Below the pieces are notes generated by a model. The model had not been told where the DNA came from, did not search any database, and worked only from the letters and a program-made list of their open reading frames with translations. A stretch of 64,000 nt of DNA from Anoplopoma fimbria (lineage: Eukaryota > Chordata > Actinopteri > Perciformes > Anoplopomatidae). The translations under genes and the position numbers were made by a program. The stretch covers positions 13,943,976 through 14,007,975 of the forward strand of contig NC_072467.1 in assembly GCF_027596085.1 (NCBI RefSeq), read 5' to 3'. This document shows positions 9,791-22,131 of this stretch, one piece after another (the first letter of the stretch is position 1; each line of letters opens with the position of its first letter).

Positions 9791-10645
9791 ATTTGCTTCT
9801 TCCCCGGACTTGTGCTTTCTCGCCTCGCAGGTTCCCAGGAATCGGGGTTATATTTGGACTGTCATCGTGCCACCTGCTGAGGCCCTGCTGACACCCACTG
9901 CTACTACCACTATCATTATTAGTCACATTACTATTATTATTCGCTGTACTATTACGCTTATTGACTTTGCTTCTACCCTGGAGTCTTTGTGCTTTCTCGC
10001 TTCGCAGGCTTCTATTAATCGTGGCTGTACCTGGACTGTGGTCGGGCATCCTGCTATGGCCCTGCTGACACCGACTGCTACCACCATTATTATTACTAGT
10101 CACATTACTATTACTATTACCTGTACCATTACGCATATTAGCTTTACTTCCACCCTGAAGCCCTTTTTGCTTTCGCGCTCTGCAGGTTTCCATGAATCGT
10201 TGTGGTACCTGGACTGTAGTCGTGCCTCCTGCTGTGAGCCGACTGACACCCACTGCTACTTCGATTATTATCATTAATCAAATTACTATCCCTATTTTAT
10301 AATTATAATTCTACTATAATAATTGCTGCTGTTATTATAAGTAGTCTTATTATATGAATCATTTATGTCATTTACATTGAATGTGTTGTATCTCTGTTAT
10401 GCTGTTCATTCTGTACATATGACATCTATTGCATTCTGTCCATCCTGGGAGAAGGATCCCTCCTCTGTCGCTCTCCCATAGGTTTCTTCCTTTTTTCTCC
10501 CTGTTAAAGGGTTTTTTAGGGGAGTTTTTCCTGTGCCGATGTGAGGGTTCAGGGACAGAGGATGTCGCATGTGTACAGATTGTAAAGCCCTCTGAGGCTA
10601 ATTTGTGATTCTGGGCTATACAAAATAAACTGAATTGAATTGAAT
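9791..10645 (+). mobile_element. 5'-truncated L2 LINE 3' tail (uninterrupted copy)
   Basis: About 855 bases that match the 3' untranslated tail of the L2 at 17.5-24.0 kb from the tttgcttcttcccc block to the terminal (GAATT)n. It contains three diverged internal units beginning around tttctcgc-tcgcaggtt and ending in trinucleotide-rich attattatt. It lacks the SINE and Tc1 insertions of the larger copy and so acts as their empty site. Long open frames on both strands across it (163 and 204 codons) come from its repetitive composition and are not genes. Confidence 0.88.
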
Positions 10646-10835
10646 AGTATGTCTAAAAAGTCATAGTTTAGTGTGTCAAGTATATAAATAGTATTGTATG
10701 TATAAAAGGAGTCTTAGTACATCTTTAGTATGTAGAAAGAAAGTCTTAAAAAGTCATAGTATGGCAAATTACAAAAAAAGTAACTGTATAGGATGTCGAA
10801 ATAAGCAATAAAAAAGTCATAGAATGTCGAAAATT
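10646..10835. repeat. Degenerate AT-rich minisatellite, right part
   Basis: Continuation of the gtcatagtatagtatgt-type repeats after the L2 insertion, with variable A-runs and units of roughly 25-35 bases. Confidence 0.65.
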
Positions 10836-11763
10836 GTCATATGTATGCTTTTGTGTGTTTTTTTTTTTACTGATAAGCACATCTTTTCTTTTCCTAAGTT
10901 GATTTTATATTAACATTATCATCTTAATAAAAAAAGACTCAACATTTGACTTCCCTCTGCTTCTCCCTCTCTTGTCAATAAAAAGTCAACAGTATGTTGA
11001 AAAAAATGTATAAAATTCTTAAATGTGAAAACACTATGGATAATAGTTGAGCTTGGAGCATCTAGTTTAAATATTGTTAGAGAAGGTACATTTTGAAAGG
11101 TTAACGGTTTAATGGAAATATTTTATTTTTCATATGCCTCCAAAACTATAAAAGCAATAAAAACAGCACCGTCTTTGTTTTTGTAAAGTTTCTTATCATA
11201 TATTGCCTTAAGTAAATTACCTTTTTGGAAAGGTGTCCATGTGATAAAAATAAAAAAATACATATTTCCATGTAACTATGACAAGAGTTGCCTCCATTGT
11301 TGAACTTACGGTTTAGCCTTGTATTGTATATCAGTGGGAATGTCACTTGATATGACTTTAAATGAGGCTCGTCAGCTGGAATGCCCCATCGATGACATTG
11401 CAGAGTTTAATGATGGATGAAGCGTTGTTGTCTATTCATAAACCTGGCAAAGGATACTCTAAACATGTCGGTGCTTGACAAAGTCACAGTGGATTATAAA
11501 AAAGGTTATGTTTGTTTTGAGTTTCACACACACTGTCACTTACACACATGTCAATGCTAAAGGAATACACAAATGCCACATTGCACAAACTAAAGTTACC
11601 ATTCCTTTCTTAAACCTCAGAGACACAGTAGCCAGTGGTACATTTCCATGAATCATCCTCTAAATCCTGCGGCTGACACTGGATCAGCCCATCTGCTTCG
11701 GCCTATGAATACGCTGAAACCTGTACCTTTCGTCAAGACGTCTTTCTAAACCAAGACTCTCGT
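10836..11763. other. Gene-free stretch
   Basis: I see no exon, transposon or tandem repeat that I can support here. Confidence 0.45.
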
Positions 11764-11870
11764 TCCTCTGGTTCTGCCGAGTGAAGCCAAAGCGGAAGTG
11801 TCTTAAAACCTGCATTTTCTCTACTGCCCAATAGGGGGCGAGTCCTCCAGTTGCAAAAGAATAACTCTTC
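11764..11870 (+). mobile_element. Fragment of 'cggaagtgtcttaaa' repeat family
   Basis: It shares tcctctggttctgccgagtg, gcggaagtgtcttaaaacct and the agggggcgagtcctcc block with the larger copies at 15428 and 48516. Only the 5' end of the element is present. Confidence 0.7.
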
Positions 11871-11999
11871 ATTTTATTTTAAATATTGCTAATATGATTT
11901 TAAAAACCATGAAAAAGGGTATAAACACAACATTACGTTACAATTTGTGTGTAAAATAAATAAATCAAATTACAATGACACGCAATAGTGTGAGATTAA

Positions 12000-12570
12000 T
12001 GCCTCTCCTCTCCTGTCTCCTCGTCCCCTCCCTCTTCTCTTCTCTCCTCTCCTCTCCTCACCTTTCTGATTCTCTCTTCTCCTCTCTTTATACAAACCAA
12101 TACAGAAAAGAGGATGTACAGTTAAAATATTCAGAGAGTCAATGTGAATTCATGAAATATTAATCTGTATCATTCTGAGAATAACATTAAAGTAATTGAT
12201 ATTCCCCTTTTACATGAAATGGTTCACACTTGAGCTCTGCTTCCTCTCGTCTGAACTCTTTTTCTTCTCCTCTCCACTTCTTTCCTTGTTTCTAATCATC
12301 TCCTCTAATTTCCTTGTTTCTTTTCCTCTCCTATCCTCTTGTATCCTCTCTTCTCTTCTCTTCTGGTTTCTTCCCACTCATCCCTTCTTTTGGGGTCTCT
12401 TCTCTGACTTAATTAAATAGTTAATTTCTCTTCTCTTGATGTTTTTCCTTTACTCTGTACTTTTTCTCATCTCTCCTTTTCTTTTCTCTATTTCTTCTCT
12501 TCTTCTCCCTTCACTTTTCTCTTCTTGTCTGTTCTCTTGCTTTGATGCAGCTCCCTCTATTACTAATGAA
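12000..12570 (+). repeat. Polypyrimidine tract (TCTTCTCC-rich)
   Basis: Long stretches of almost pure C/T on the plus strand, built from tctcctc and tcttc motifs with a short mixed insert near 12100-12230. Open frames here (74 codons of Ser/Leu/Phe) are a by-product of composition. Confidence 0.85.
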
Positions 12571-13927
12571 TCACCATTTCCTTTCATTTTCCATTCCTTC
12601 CTCAAGGGTAGATAACTAAACCCTAACCCTCAAAACAACCTCTGAGACTATAAAATATGAGTTATTTTTTACTAGGAAAGATAGGCAGAGAAGCAGGTGA
12701 CAAGAGGCGAAATACACAAAAACTAAATTCATGGCTATCACCATTAGAACAAAAACGTGGAAAAATGTACATTTACAAACAGAGATCACATAAACTCTGG
12801 AATATGATTCAGCCCAAATATAGACTTAAAATAACATATTACTTAAATCCAGCCCAGAGCTTGCAATAAACAGGTACTGTTCCACCAACCCAATCACCAG
12901 AGGCCCCAAAATAATTATCACGATACGTCACGAGTAGCACCATTTTGGAAAGGCCATGCCCCTCATACCGTTAGTCCAACTTGAAATTTGACCAAGTCCA
13001 GCCCAATACGCTCTACAAAACAGCATGGACCATATAAGCCTGCCTGACTAGATTTCCCATTAATTAGTTTAAAAAAAAAAAAAACCTCATCTTTGAAATC
13101 ACCTCCTAAACCATATCTTTACCAAATGTTCTGTGGATCATCATTGGTCCAAGCTTATCAAACTGATCAAAAGCTTGTTTGTATCCAATTTAGTTTTCAA
13201 GATATGGACCAATGAACTTCAAGAGGATGTGCCGCAGCACATAACCATACTGAGGTCAACAACGGTTAGGCCAATCATCACAGAACGTGCAGGAACAGAA
13301 ATCAGAGCTTTAAAAAGACACAGTTTGTCTAATCAATGCAAAGCTTGGATATGCTTCATGATAATGTAGAACCAGGTGTGTAAAACTGTTTTGAAATCGC
13401 TCAATAGGGGCCGCCCCTAGCTCAAAATATGTGCATGGGCCTGGCGCCAATATAGCCATAAATAATATTTTTTTACACATTATCAAAGGCTACATTTTTA
13501 ATGAAGCTGTTGAAACCTAAATGCCAAGAAATATGACTGGCGTGACTATGAGTGTGAAATTACTGAAAGGCTGGGTACGGTTTCATGATGAAATAACTCT
13601 CATGACTTATTAAATTCCTTCTTTTAGCAATTTAGCAGCTTCCTTCTATTGAGCGAATATATCTGGACACCCAGAATGGCTGCTTGCGGCTATATTTAAA
13701 CTGTGTTATGGCTCTTTTTCAGACTCTTGGTTAATGTAAGCGAAAGATCATGATCTCGTATGAAACAAAAACAGTCTACAGTGACTTGTAGCTTGGGTAC
13801 AGAAGCCAAGAACGGTCGCACTTGCAATCATTTTGTTTTTAAATTGTGATAATGATGTGATTATCAACATTTAACCAGAATCACAGTTATTCCCTTAACT
13901 TAACCAAAGTGCTTCTGTTATTTGAAC
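12571..13927. other. Gene-free stretch
   Basis: No supported gene. A short telomere-like ccctaaccct lies near 12620, too short to be meaningful. A 78-codon open frame at 13133 has no family signal. Confidence 0.45.
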
Positions 13928-14392
13928 CCATAGATTGTATATAAGAAGTGGACGTGCTATCATGACATCACCCATTGGTTTGTGAACTGCCATTTTGAAG
14001 CCTCGAGTTCGGCGATTACGCTGTTGCCATCTGTAATTCTTATTTTGCCATGTTGTTTTTTACTGCAACTGATGAACAGAAGTTATCATATTTGGAATGC
14101 TGAGGAGTGACGCTTATATCATGAAGCATACTCTGCTTTATGGTATAATTGACTCTAAAAGGGACCATCATTTACTAAATGAACATCATGCTGTATTTAA
14201 GAAGACTTGAAACTAGAGATTGAGATCATTAACTCATGTTTATAATGTTTACTGAGGTAATAAATCAAGTGAGAAGCAGGGTTATTTTCTTCTTACATTT
14301 TTTTGCAACCAGAGAAGCCACTGATGGTCAGTAGAGAGCATGCAATGATAAGACACTTTTGCATTGGCTTCACTCGTCAGAACCCGAGGTTG
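13928..14392 (-). mobile_element. 'cggaagtgtcttaaa' family repeat, minus copy
   Basis: It starts with the terminal ccatagattgtatataaga and agtggacgtg, runs through ttactaaatgaacatcatgc and ends near caaaagtgtcttatcattgc in complement. It is the inverted counterpart of the plus copy at 15428. The family is a widespread teleost short element (from memory). I found no coding capacity. Confidence 0.75.
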
Positions 14393-15427
14393 CCGTCTCT
14401 TTGATCCACAGATGAGCACTCAGAATGGGAACACTCTCTGGAGACCAACTCCTGACCTTTGTACTCTCATTATCCACCCGTGGTATATAAATGTGGCACT
14501 TCATTCACGTGAAAAAGTAATTGCTGAACAAAATCTCCTCTTGTTCTCAGTCATGTGTCTTGCAGCTTTTGGTGGCTCACACATGAGGTTTTGGGCTACC
14601 TGCCGCAGTGCAGATGAGGCACTATTTCAAGCTATCATCCACATGCAGGGACACATGGGAACCCACAGAGTGAAGAACTATTTGGTTGACTTCAGGAGAA
14701 ACTGCCCCCTCAGGATCTGTGTTATCTGAGCAGTTCTGGGGAGTCACATTTGATCTGTCTCCTCGCTGTGTTCAAAAGCCATTTACCCACCTTTCATTTA
14801 TGGTACAAATTTGCTAAAGTCAGAAAAAAAGGCTTTTGCTTCATAGTTTAGAACATAAGTTAAGTGAGCTGTGAACTCCTGCAGGCAGATTTGGTTCGGA
14901 CACCTGTCTCAAACCGGCTGAGGGAACGTAACTAAGAGGCGCACACTAGATATGTACTCAAACTAAATGTAATGTATTACATTACACACCACATGGTGTG
15001 GAAATCAGGGATGTTAGCCATGGAAGCATGAGAGCAATGCATGGATGTTTGGCATGTGTGCTGCGAGGGCGTTGAAGGTGCAAAAGCAAACGATGCAGGG
15101 TGGATGTCAGCTGAAGGAAGAGAGACATGACTTTGATAGCCTGGAAGGCCAAGGTGAACAATTTATGACCCCCGGATTAGAAAGCTAGCTAACTAGCCAG
15201 GTGTCAACTAGTTAGCTAGCTAGTTAGCTAATTACACAATACTTAAATGTTACACTGGTGACAGAAAATGAGCCAAACAAGGTTGTCACTTATCTTAGTG
15301 TGTGGATGAAACATTAAGTTGTTCAATTTGACTCATTTACAATGGTTCTCCAGAACTGTAAAACTGTTTAGTTTATATGGAAGTTAGCTCGCTACAACTA
15401 TCTCAATTGCAACAGAACCAGGCAGCA
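14393..15427. other. Gene-free stretch with a small hairpin
   Basis: No supported exon. A 14-base inverted repeat (agctagctaactag) lies at 15183-15196 and 15208-15221 with an 11-base loop. A 121-codon open frame at 14364-14729 starts inside the adjacent repeat and has no family character. Confidence 0.45.
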
Positions 15428-15962
15428 ACCTCTGGTTCTGCCGAATAAAGCCAATTCGGAAGGGTCTTAAAACTTGCATTCTCTTCACTGACCAGCAGGA
15501 GGCGACTCCACTGGTTGCAAAAAGAAGTGTGATTGTATGGAAGTCTATGAGAAAATGATCCTACTTCTCTCTTGATCTATTAACTAAGTAAACATTGAAA
15601 ACATGAGTTTATGGTCTCAATCTCTAGTTTGTAGTCTTCTTCAATACAGCATGATGTTCATTTAGTAAATTATGGTCCCATTCAGAGTCAAATAGACCAT
15701 GAAGTGGAGTATGCTTTATAGCAGGTTTACTGTAATTGACAGGTTTCTGTCGCTACCAGAGCTCTATGCGGCCTCTCTATGCCCTCCTCCGAATTCCAAA
15801 TATGGTAACTTCTGTTCTTTGGTTGTGAAAAAAAACAACATGGCGACAACCGCAATCCAAGATGGCGACGGCAAAATCGCCTAACTCAAGGCATCCATAA
15901 TGGCAGTTCACAATCATTTGCTGACGTCACAATGGCTACATCCAATTGTCATATAGATTCTA
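15428..15962 (+). mobile_element. 'cggaagtgtcttaaa' family repeat, near-complete plus copy
   Basis: It runs from cctctggttctgccgaataa through the cggaagggtcttaaaac, tggttgcaaaaagaagt, agtctatgagaaaatga and tcaatctctagttt blocks to tgacgtcacaatgg and a terminal tcatatagattctat. It is about 535 bases. Other copies are at 11764, 13928 (inverted), 38605 and 48516. Confidence 0.78.
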
Positions 15963-16040
15963 TTTAGGGAACACATTAAAATTGTCTTCCTGCGCATGCA
16001 CTGGCACAGATAGCCATGCTGTTTACCAGAGTATGGCTGA

Positions 16041-16045
<5 letters not shown>

Positions 16046-16112
<67 letters not shown>
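16046..16112 (+). repeat. (TG)n microsatellite
   Basis: About 33 uninterrupted TG units. Confidence 0.98.
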
Positions 16113-16115
<3 letters not shown>

Positions 16116-17528
16116 TATTGGAGATGGGCAGTGTGCCTGCAGAGCTTGGGTTTCAGGCCTTTTGGAAAGTGCTATTTCAGCCATGTATGGCATGACAAGT
16201 GCAGAGACTATCAATGCAAGCTCATGTTACACACTCAGTGTTGATGGATGGCTGCACACGTCAGAAGAGCCGCTCTCTAGACAGCAGGGGAGCGGGATTC
16301 ACTTTCAGCCCCCGGAGTTAAGCAGTTGTGAATTTTTAACCAGTTCGGAAAAACTGACTGGGCAGTTAAAACAAAGCAAAATCTCCTCTATAGGGGACCA
16401 GAAAGGCTAAACTGGGATTAATGGAAACAAGTCAACAACCAAAACCAAAACATATTGACAAACTTTGAAACATGATTCTTAAAAGTAAAAGTACCAAACT
16501 GCACAATTCAATAGGATTTATTTGTTTGGCACTTTTAAAGCAAGTAAATCTGAGTGCACAAAATGAAACTAAAGTTATTCCATTAATGCATCACAAATCT
16601 GTTCATGCTCACCTTATATACTTGAAAAGGGCAGCCACAGATATAGAAATACAACAGTATTGGTCTAGTTCTTAGACATACATCACACCTTATGTCCATT
16701 GCATGTCTGGTCCATCCCTGGCAATCTTCTGCAGATATGTCCAGACATCCAGCATGCATTGTGTCTATGACATCTAATCATGTGGATAATGCTCAGGAAC
16801 TTTCTAGGTCCACGGTGAAAAGAGTTCTTCTGTGCGGTTGAGAATTGGAGAGTGAGGTTGGAAGAAAATTAAATTAAATTCAGTTTTCAGAATGTCCCCT
16901 TTATTTGCCTGGCACAAGTCTGTCATAGAGGTCATGAATGAATGAAAAGTGACGCTCACTGTTGTAATTAGTTTGTTAGGTTTTTAAAGGTAAATGTAAC
17001 AATCTTTACAAGACTATATAAACGTGCAAAATGGAGTGTAAATACAATGTGATGTAACACAGTACAATGTCAGGTCTCCACAGTGCTACATTCACTTGTT
17101 CAACATGGGTAGTAGAAGATGGTTATAACCTGTTGCACATGTTGATGTCAGTCAGTGCCATACAGCAGCAACTCAGCACACAGCTTTCAGTCAATTAAAT
17201 CAACACATCCATGATGTTGTACTTGGTTGTTATGTAAGTAGTTATGGTAAGACTGAAAATCCCTGCCATCTATTACATCTCCCCTGACCTGTCCAATCAC
17301 TGTGCATTTTGTTTGAAGCATACTTGTAGTATTTTTGTTTTTGTTGGAAAAAACCCCCAGAACATTTACACAAAATGGATTTTACTGTACACACAATTAT
17401 CAAATATGAATATATTTCTACATGCCGACTGCACACCGATATACTAAGAATAAAACACTATTAACTAGAGTCTTTGGCATTTTCATTTGTAGCATACTGC
17501 TAATGTAAACTATGAACACAAATGCAAC
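16113..17528. other. Gene-free stretch
   Basis: No supported gene or recognised repeat. Short open frames at 16472 and 17244 lack family signals. Confidence 0.4.
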
Positions 17529-18158
17529 ATGCTTTCTCTCAATACTCATTATTTCCTAACAGTATCAGACACAATGACTTTAACTGGAGATTATATGACC
17601 ATAGTTTCTGTTTTGTGCTGTAAACAAAATACAGGATGTTGCGGTTACTGTCCTCTAACTAAGAAACCAACTCTGGTGATCGGCAGCTCCATTCTGAGAA
17701 ACGTGAAGTTAGCGAAGACAGGGGCCATAGTTAACTGCATCCCCGGGGCCAGAGCGGGCGACATAGAATCCCATTTAAAACTGCTGGCTAAGGCTAAACG
17801 TAAATACAGTATGATTGTTATTCACGTCGGCGGTAATGACACCCGATTACGTTGCTCGGAGGTCACTAAATTGAACGTGGAATCGGTGTGTTCATACGCA
17901 AAGACAATGTCGGACTCCGTAGTATTCTCTGGCCCTCTCCCTAATCTGGTCAATGATGAGATGTATAGCCGCATGTCATCATTCCGCCGCTGGCTGTCGA
18001 GGTGGTGCCCTGCAAACAATGTGGGCTTCGTAGACAATTGGCATACTTTCTGGGGAAAACCTGGTCTGATTAGGAGAGACGGCATTCATCCTACTTTGGA
18101 TGGAGCGGATCTCATCTCTAGAAATCTGACCCAGTTCATTAGTGGACCTAATCCATGA
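17529..18158 (+). CDS. L2 LINE ORF1: SGNH-hydrolase-like protein
   Basis: A 209-residue frame with the SGNH esterase blocks: GSS near residue 52 (block I, nucleophile serine), GGND at 101-104 (block III) and DGIHPT at 184-189 (block V Asp-x-x-His). L2 and CR1 elements often carry such an esterase as ORF1; its role in retrotransposition is not settled. Residues before about 45 have no visible similarity, so the true start may be upstream or lost. It ends at TGA 18156. The next frame continues in the same register (see findings). Confidence 0.8.
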   Translation: MLSLNTHYFLTVSDTMTLTGDYMTIVSVLCCKQNTGCCGYCPLTKKPTLVIGSSILRNVKLAKTGAIVNCIPGARAGDIESHLKLLAKAKRKYSMIVIHVGGNDTRLRCSEVTKLNVESVCSYAKTMSDSVVFSGPLPNLVNDEMYSRMSSFRRWLSRWCPANNVGFVDNWHTFWGKPGLIRRDGIHPTLDGADLISRNLTQFISGPNP

Positions 18159-18221
18159 CCCAGAGTTCAGACCAGGAAGCAGAAGCAGAGTCGCAGTCTT
18201 TCACACTTCTCTGCGCTTCCT

Positions 18222-19805
18222 TTGGAGCAGTTACCCACCCAGTTACCCACCCAAAACCCTATAGAGACTGTGTCTGCCCCACGGCCACTTCAATTATTTA
18301 AAGTCAACAGAAGAAGAGTTATACAAAATAACTTAATAAAAGTTAAGGCAACCAATGCAACAGTGCATCAAAACAGGACAATTAAATGTGGACTCTTAAA
18401 TATTAGATCTCTGTCATCTAAGGGTGTACTTGTAAATGATTTAATATCAGATAATCATATTGATTTATTTTGTCTTACTGAAACCTGGCTGTGTCATGAA
18501 GAGTACGTTAGCCTTAATGAATCAACTCCTCCAAGTTATATTAATACTCATATTCCTCGAGGCACAGGCCGAGGAGGTGGAGTAGCAGCCATCTTTGACT
18601 CAAGCCTATTAATAAACCCTAAACCTAAATTAAATTACAACTCATTTGAAAGCCTTGTTCTTAGTCTTTCAAACCCGAGCGGGAAAGCATTAAAGTCAAT
18701 TTTATTTGTTATAGTGTACCGTGCACCAGGTGCGTATTCTGAATTCCTATCTGAATTCTCAGAGTTTTTATCAAGTTTAGTCCTCAAAACAGATAAAGTT
18801 ATTATTGTAGGGGATTTTAATATTCATGTGGATGTGTATAATGATAGCCTTAGTACTGCGTTTAGTTCATTATTAGATTATATTGGCTTCTGTCAGTGTG
18901 TACATACCCACGACCTTGTTCTGGTATATGGTATTGAAATAGAAAATGTAATTGTCTCTCAACAGAACTCTCTTTTATCGGACCATTATCTAATAACCTT
19001 TGAATTTTTTCTACCAGAGTGTACGCCATTAGGCAAAAGTTTCTACACTAGATGTCTATCTGATAATGCTGTAGCTGAATTTAAAGAAGCGATTTCTTCA
19101 GTGTCTTATTCAGTACCATTGCTCAATATAACAGAGGACTCCTACGCTAACTTTAGTCCGTCTCAGATTGACCATCTTGTTGATAGTGCTGCATGCTCAC
19201 TGCGAATGACACTAGACTGTATAGCTCCTCTAAAAAAGAAGCTAATAAAAGAAAGGAGGTTTGCTCCATGGTATAATCCTCAAACCCGCGATTTAAAGCA
19301 AATATCGCGAAAACTTGAAAGGATATGGCGTTCCACCAATGTGGATGAAGCGCGGTTAGTCTGGCGAGACAGTCTTAAAATATATAAGAAGGCACTCCGT
19401 AATGCTAGAGCAGCCTATTATTCAGCATTAATAGAGAAAAATAAGAACAACCCTAGGGTTCTCTTCAGCACTGTAGCCAGGCTGACAGAGAGTCACAGCT
19501 CTGTTGAGCCGTGTATTCCTATAAACCTCAGTAGTAGTGACTTCATGAACTTCTTTAATGATAAGATTCTAACTATTAGAGAAAAAATGTATAATCTACT
19601 GCCCTCAACCAGTACCGATCGATCCATAGCTGTAGAACCTGAAATATATTTAGATGGCTTTTCTCCCATCGACCTTCAACAATTGACTTTAACTATTTCT
19701 AAGTCTAAACCTTCCACCTGTCTCTTAGACCCGATTCCGACTAGGCTGCTTAAGGAGGTTTTACCTTTAATTAGCAATTCTTTATTAGAAATTATCAATC
19801 TGTAA
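18222..19805 (+). pseudogene. L2 LINE endonuclease region
   Basis: The frame begins at a TTG and is continuous in register with ORF1, so the start is not a real initiator. It carries the apurinic-type endonuclease: [10 protein letters not shown] near residue 57, TETWL near 86, VGDFNIHVD (catalytic Asp/Asn) near 197 and [10 protein letters not shown] (catalytic His) near 253. The linker to the RT follows, with [17 protein letters not shown]. It stops at 19803 just after LLEIINL. The expected continuation [16 protein letters not shown] appears at once in another frame, so a short stretch including part of the RT N-terminus has been deleted. Confidence 0.85.
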
Positions 19806-19843
19806 TTAAACCTCTTCTTAAGAAACCTACTCTTGATCCAGAG

Positions 19844-21181
19844 GTGTTGGCTAACTATAGACCTATATCTAACCTTCCGTTCCTCTCTAAGATCCTTGAG
19901 AAAGCAGTAGCAAATCAGCTCTGTGACTTTATGCATAACAATAGTTTATTTGAGGATTTTCAGTCAGGATTTAGAGTGAATCATAGCACAGAGACGGCAC
20001 TGGTGAAAATTACCAATGACCTTCTAATAGCTTCAGACAAAGGACTTGTCTCTGTACTTGTATTGCTAGACCTTAGTGCTGCATTTGATACCATTGATCA
20101 CCAAATCCTATAACAGAGATTGGAGCATCTAATAGGCATTAAAGGAACCGCACTTAGCTGGTTTAAGTCGTATTTATCAGACCGATCTCAGTTTGTATAT
20201 GTAAACAATAAAAGCTCGATGAAAACCAGGGTCAGTCACGGAGTTCCACAGGGGTCTGTTCTTGGACCTATTTTATTTACCTTATATATGCTTCCCTTGG
20301 GGAATATTATCAGAAAACACTCAGTAAACTTTCATTGTTATGCAGATGATACCCAGTTATATCTATCAATTAAGCCAGACGAAACTAACCAGTTCTCTAA
20401 GCTTCAAGCATGTCTTACGGACATAAAAACCTGGATGACCTGTAACTTCTTAATGTTAAACTCTGAAAAAACAGAAGTTATCCTACTAGGCCCAGATCAC
20501 CTTCGAAATCAATTATCTAACGATATAGTTTCTCTAGATGGCATTGCTCTAGCATCCAGCACTACCGTTAAGAACCTAGGAGTTATCTTTGATCAGGATC
20601 TGTCTTTTAACTCTTATATAAAACAGATCTCAAGGACAGCCTTTTTTCATTTACGTAACATTGCGAAAATCAGGCAAATCCTGTCTCAAAGCGATGAAGA
20701 AAAACTAGTTCATGCATCTGTTACCTCTAGACTAGATTACTGTAACTCTTTATTATCAGGCTGCTCTAATAGGTCTCTTAGATCTTTACAGTTGATCCAG
20801 AATGCTGCAGCACGTGTTCTAACAAAAACTAAGAAAAGAGATCATATTACTCCAGTATTAGCTTCTCTGCACTGGCTCCCTGTTAAATCAAGAATAGAAT
20901 TTAAAATTCTTTTACTTACCTACAAAGCTCTAACTGGCCAGGCACCATCTTATCTTAAGGAACTTATAGTTCCATATTACCCAACTAGAAAGCTGCGCTC
21001 AATCAATGCAGGGTTACTTGTGGTTCCTAGAGTATATAAAAGTAGGATGGGAGCCAGATCCTTCAGTTATCAGGCTCCTCTTCTGTGGAACCAGGTTCCA
21101 GTTTCAGTCCGGGGGGCAGACACACTCACCACTTTTAAGAGCAGGCTTAAGACCTTCCTTTTTGATAGCGCTTATAGTTAG
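19844..21181 (+). pseudogene. L2 LINE reverse transcriptase (one nonsense codon)
   Basis: RT blocks in order: [61 protein letters not shown] and YADDTQLYL (catalytic aspartates), then the C-terminal [20 protein letters not shown] and a final [14 protein letters not shown] at 20111-20113 interrupts the frame between DHQIL and the following [10 protein letters not shown]. It looks like a single-base change, since the frame resumes unchanged. The copy cannot make a full RT. Confidence 0.88.
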
Positions 21182-21569
21182 GGCTGGTTCAGGTTCGCCT
21201 TGGTCCAGCCCCTAGATATGCTGCTATATGCCTAGACAGCAGGGGACTACTTAGAATACACTGAGCTCCTCTCTCCTCTTCTCTCACTCCCTCTTTATGT
21301 ATTAATGTCCTATTTATGCACATTACTGATTTTGCTTCTTCCCCGAAGTTCTTGTGCTTTCTCGCCTCGCAGGTTCCCAGGAATCAGGGTTATATTTGGA
21401 CTGTCATCGTGCCACCTGCTGAGGCCCTGCTGACACCCACTACTACTACCACTATCATTATTAGTCACAGTACTAGTATTATTGCCTGTACTATTACGCT
21501 TATTGACTTGCTTCTACCCTGGAGTCTTTGTGCTTTCTCGCTTCGCAGGCTTCTATAAATCGTGGCTGT

Positions 21570-21784
21570 GGCACATAAGGTAGAGCGCTTGTCCCGTAAC
21601 CACAAGGTTGGTGGTTCAAACCTCTCTACCGGCAGCATGCCGAGGTGTCCTTGAGCAAGACACCTAACCCCAAGTTGCTCCCCGGGCGCTTCATTGCAGC
21701 CCACTGCTCCTCCGGGATGGGTTAAATGCAGAGAAATAATTTCCCCATTGTGGGACTAATAAAGGATTGATTATTATTATTATT
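21570..21784 (+). mobile_element. tRNA-headed SINE nested in L2 tail
   Basis: Head with an RNA polymerase III A-box-like taaggtagagcg and B-box ggttcaaacct. A conserved gtgtccttgagcaagacacc core follows (V-SINE-style), ending in (ATT)n. The L2 copy at 10 kb reads cgtggctgt directly followed by acctgg at this point, which fixes the insertion edges. I see no clear target-site duplication. Confidence 0.82.
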
Positions 21785-22131
21785 ACCTGGACCGTGGTCG
21801 TGCACCCTGCTACGGCCCTGCTGACACCGACTGCTACCACCATTATTATTACTAGTCACATTACTATTACTATTACCTGTACCATTAAGCATTTTAGCTT
21901 TACTTCCACCCTGAAGTCCTTTTTGCTTTCTCGCTCTGCAGGTTTCCATGAATCGTTGTGGTACCTGGACCGTAGTCGTGCCTCCTGCTGTGAGCCGACT
22001 GACACCCACTGCTACTTCGATTATTATTATTAATCACATTACTATCCCTATTTTCATAATTATAATTCTACTATAATAATTTCTGCTGTTATTTTAAGTA
22101 GTCTTATTATATGAATCATTTATGCCATTTA

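Noticed and set aside
9660..10277. Long open frames on both strands (204 codons minus, 163 codons plus)
   Set aside because: They lie entirely in the repetitive L2 tail. The peptides are low-complexity (Asn/Ser/Gly or Thr/Ile runs) and the same frames recur, shifted, at 21316-22033.
12610..12635. Interstitial telomere repeat
   Set aside because: Only about two ccctaa units, expected by chance.
14364..14729. 121-codon plus-strand frame
   Set aside because: Its start lies within a repeat copy and the rest has no motif, so it is likely chance.
21590..21640. Possible tRNA gene (A and B boxes present)
   Set aside because: It sits at the head of a 215-base SINE insertion with a SINE core and (ATT)n tail. 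I see no stand-alone cloverleaf.
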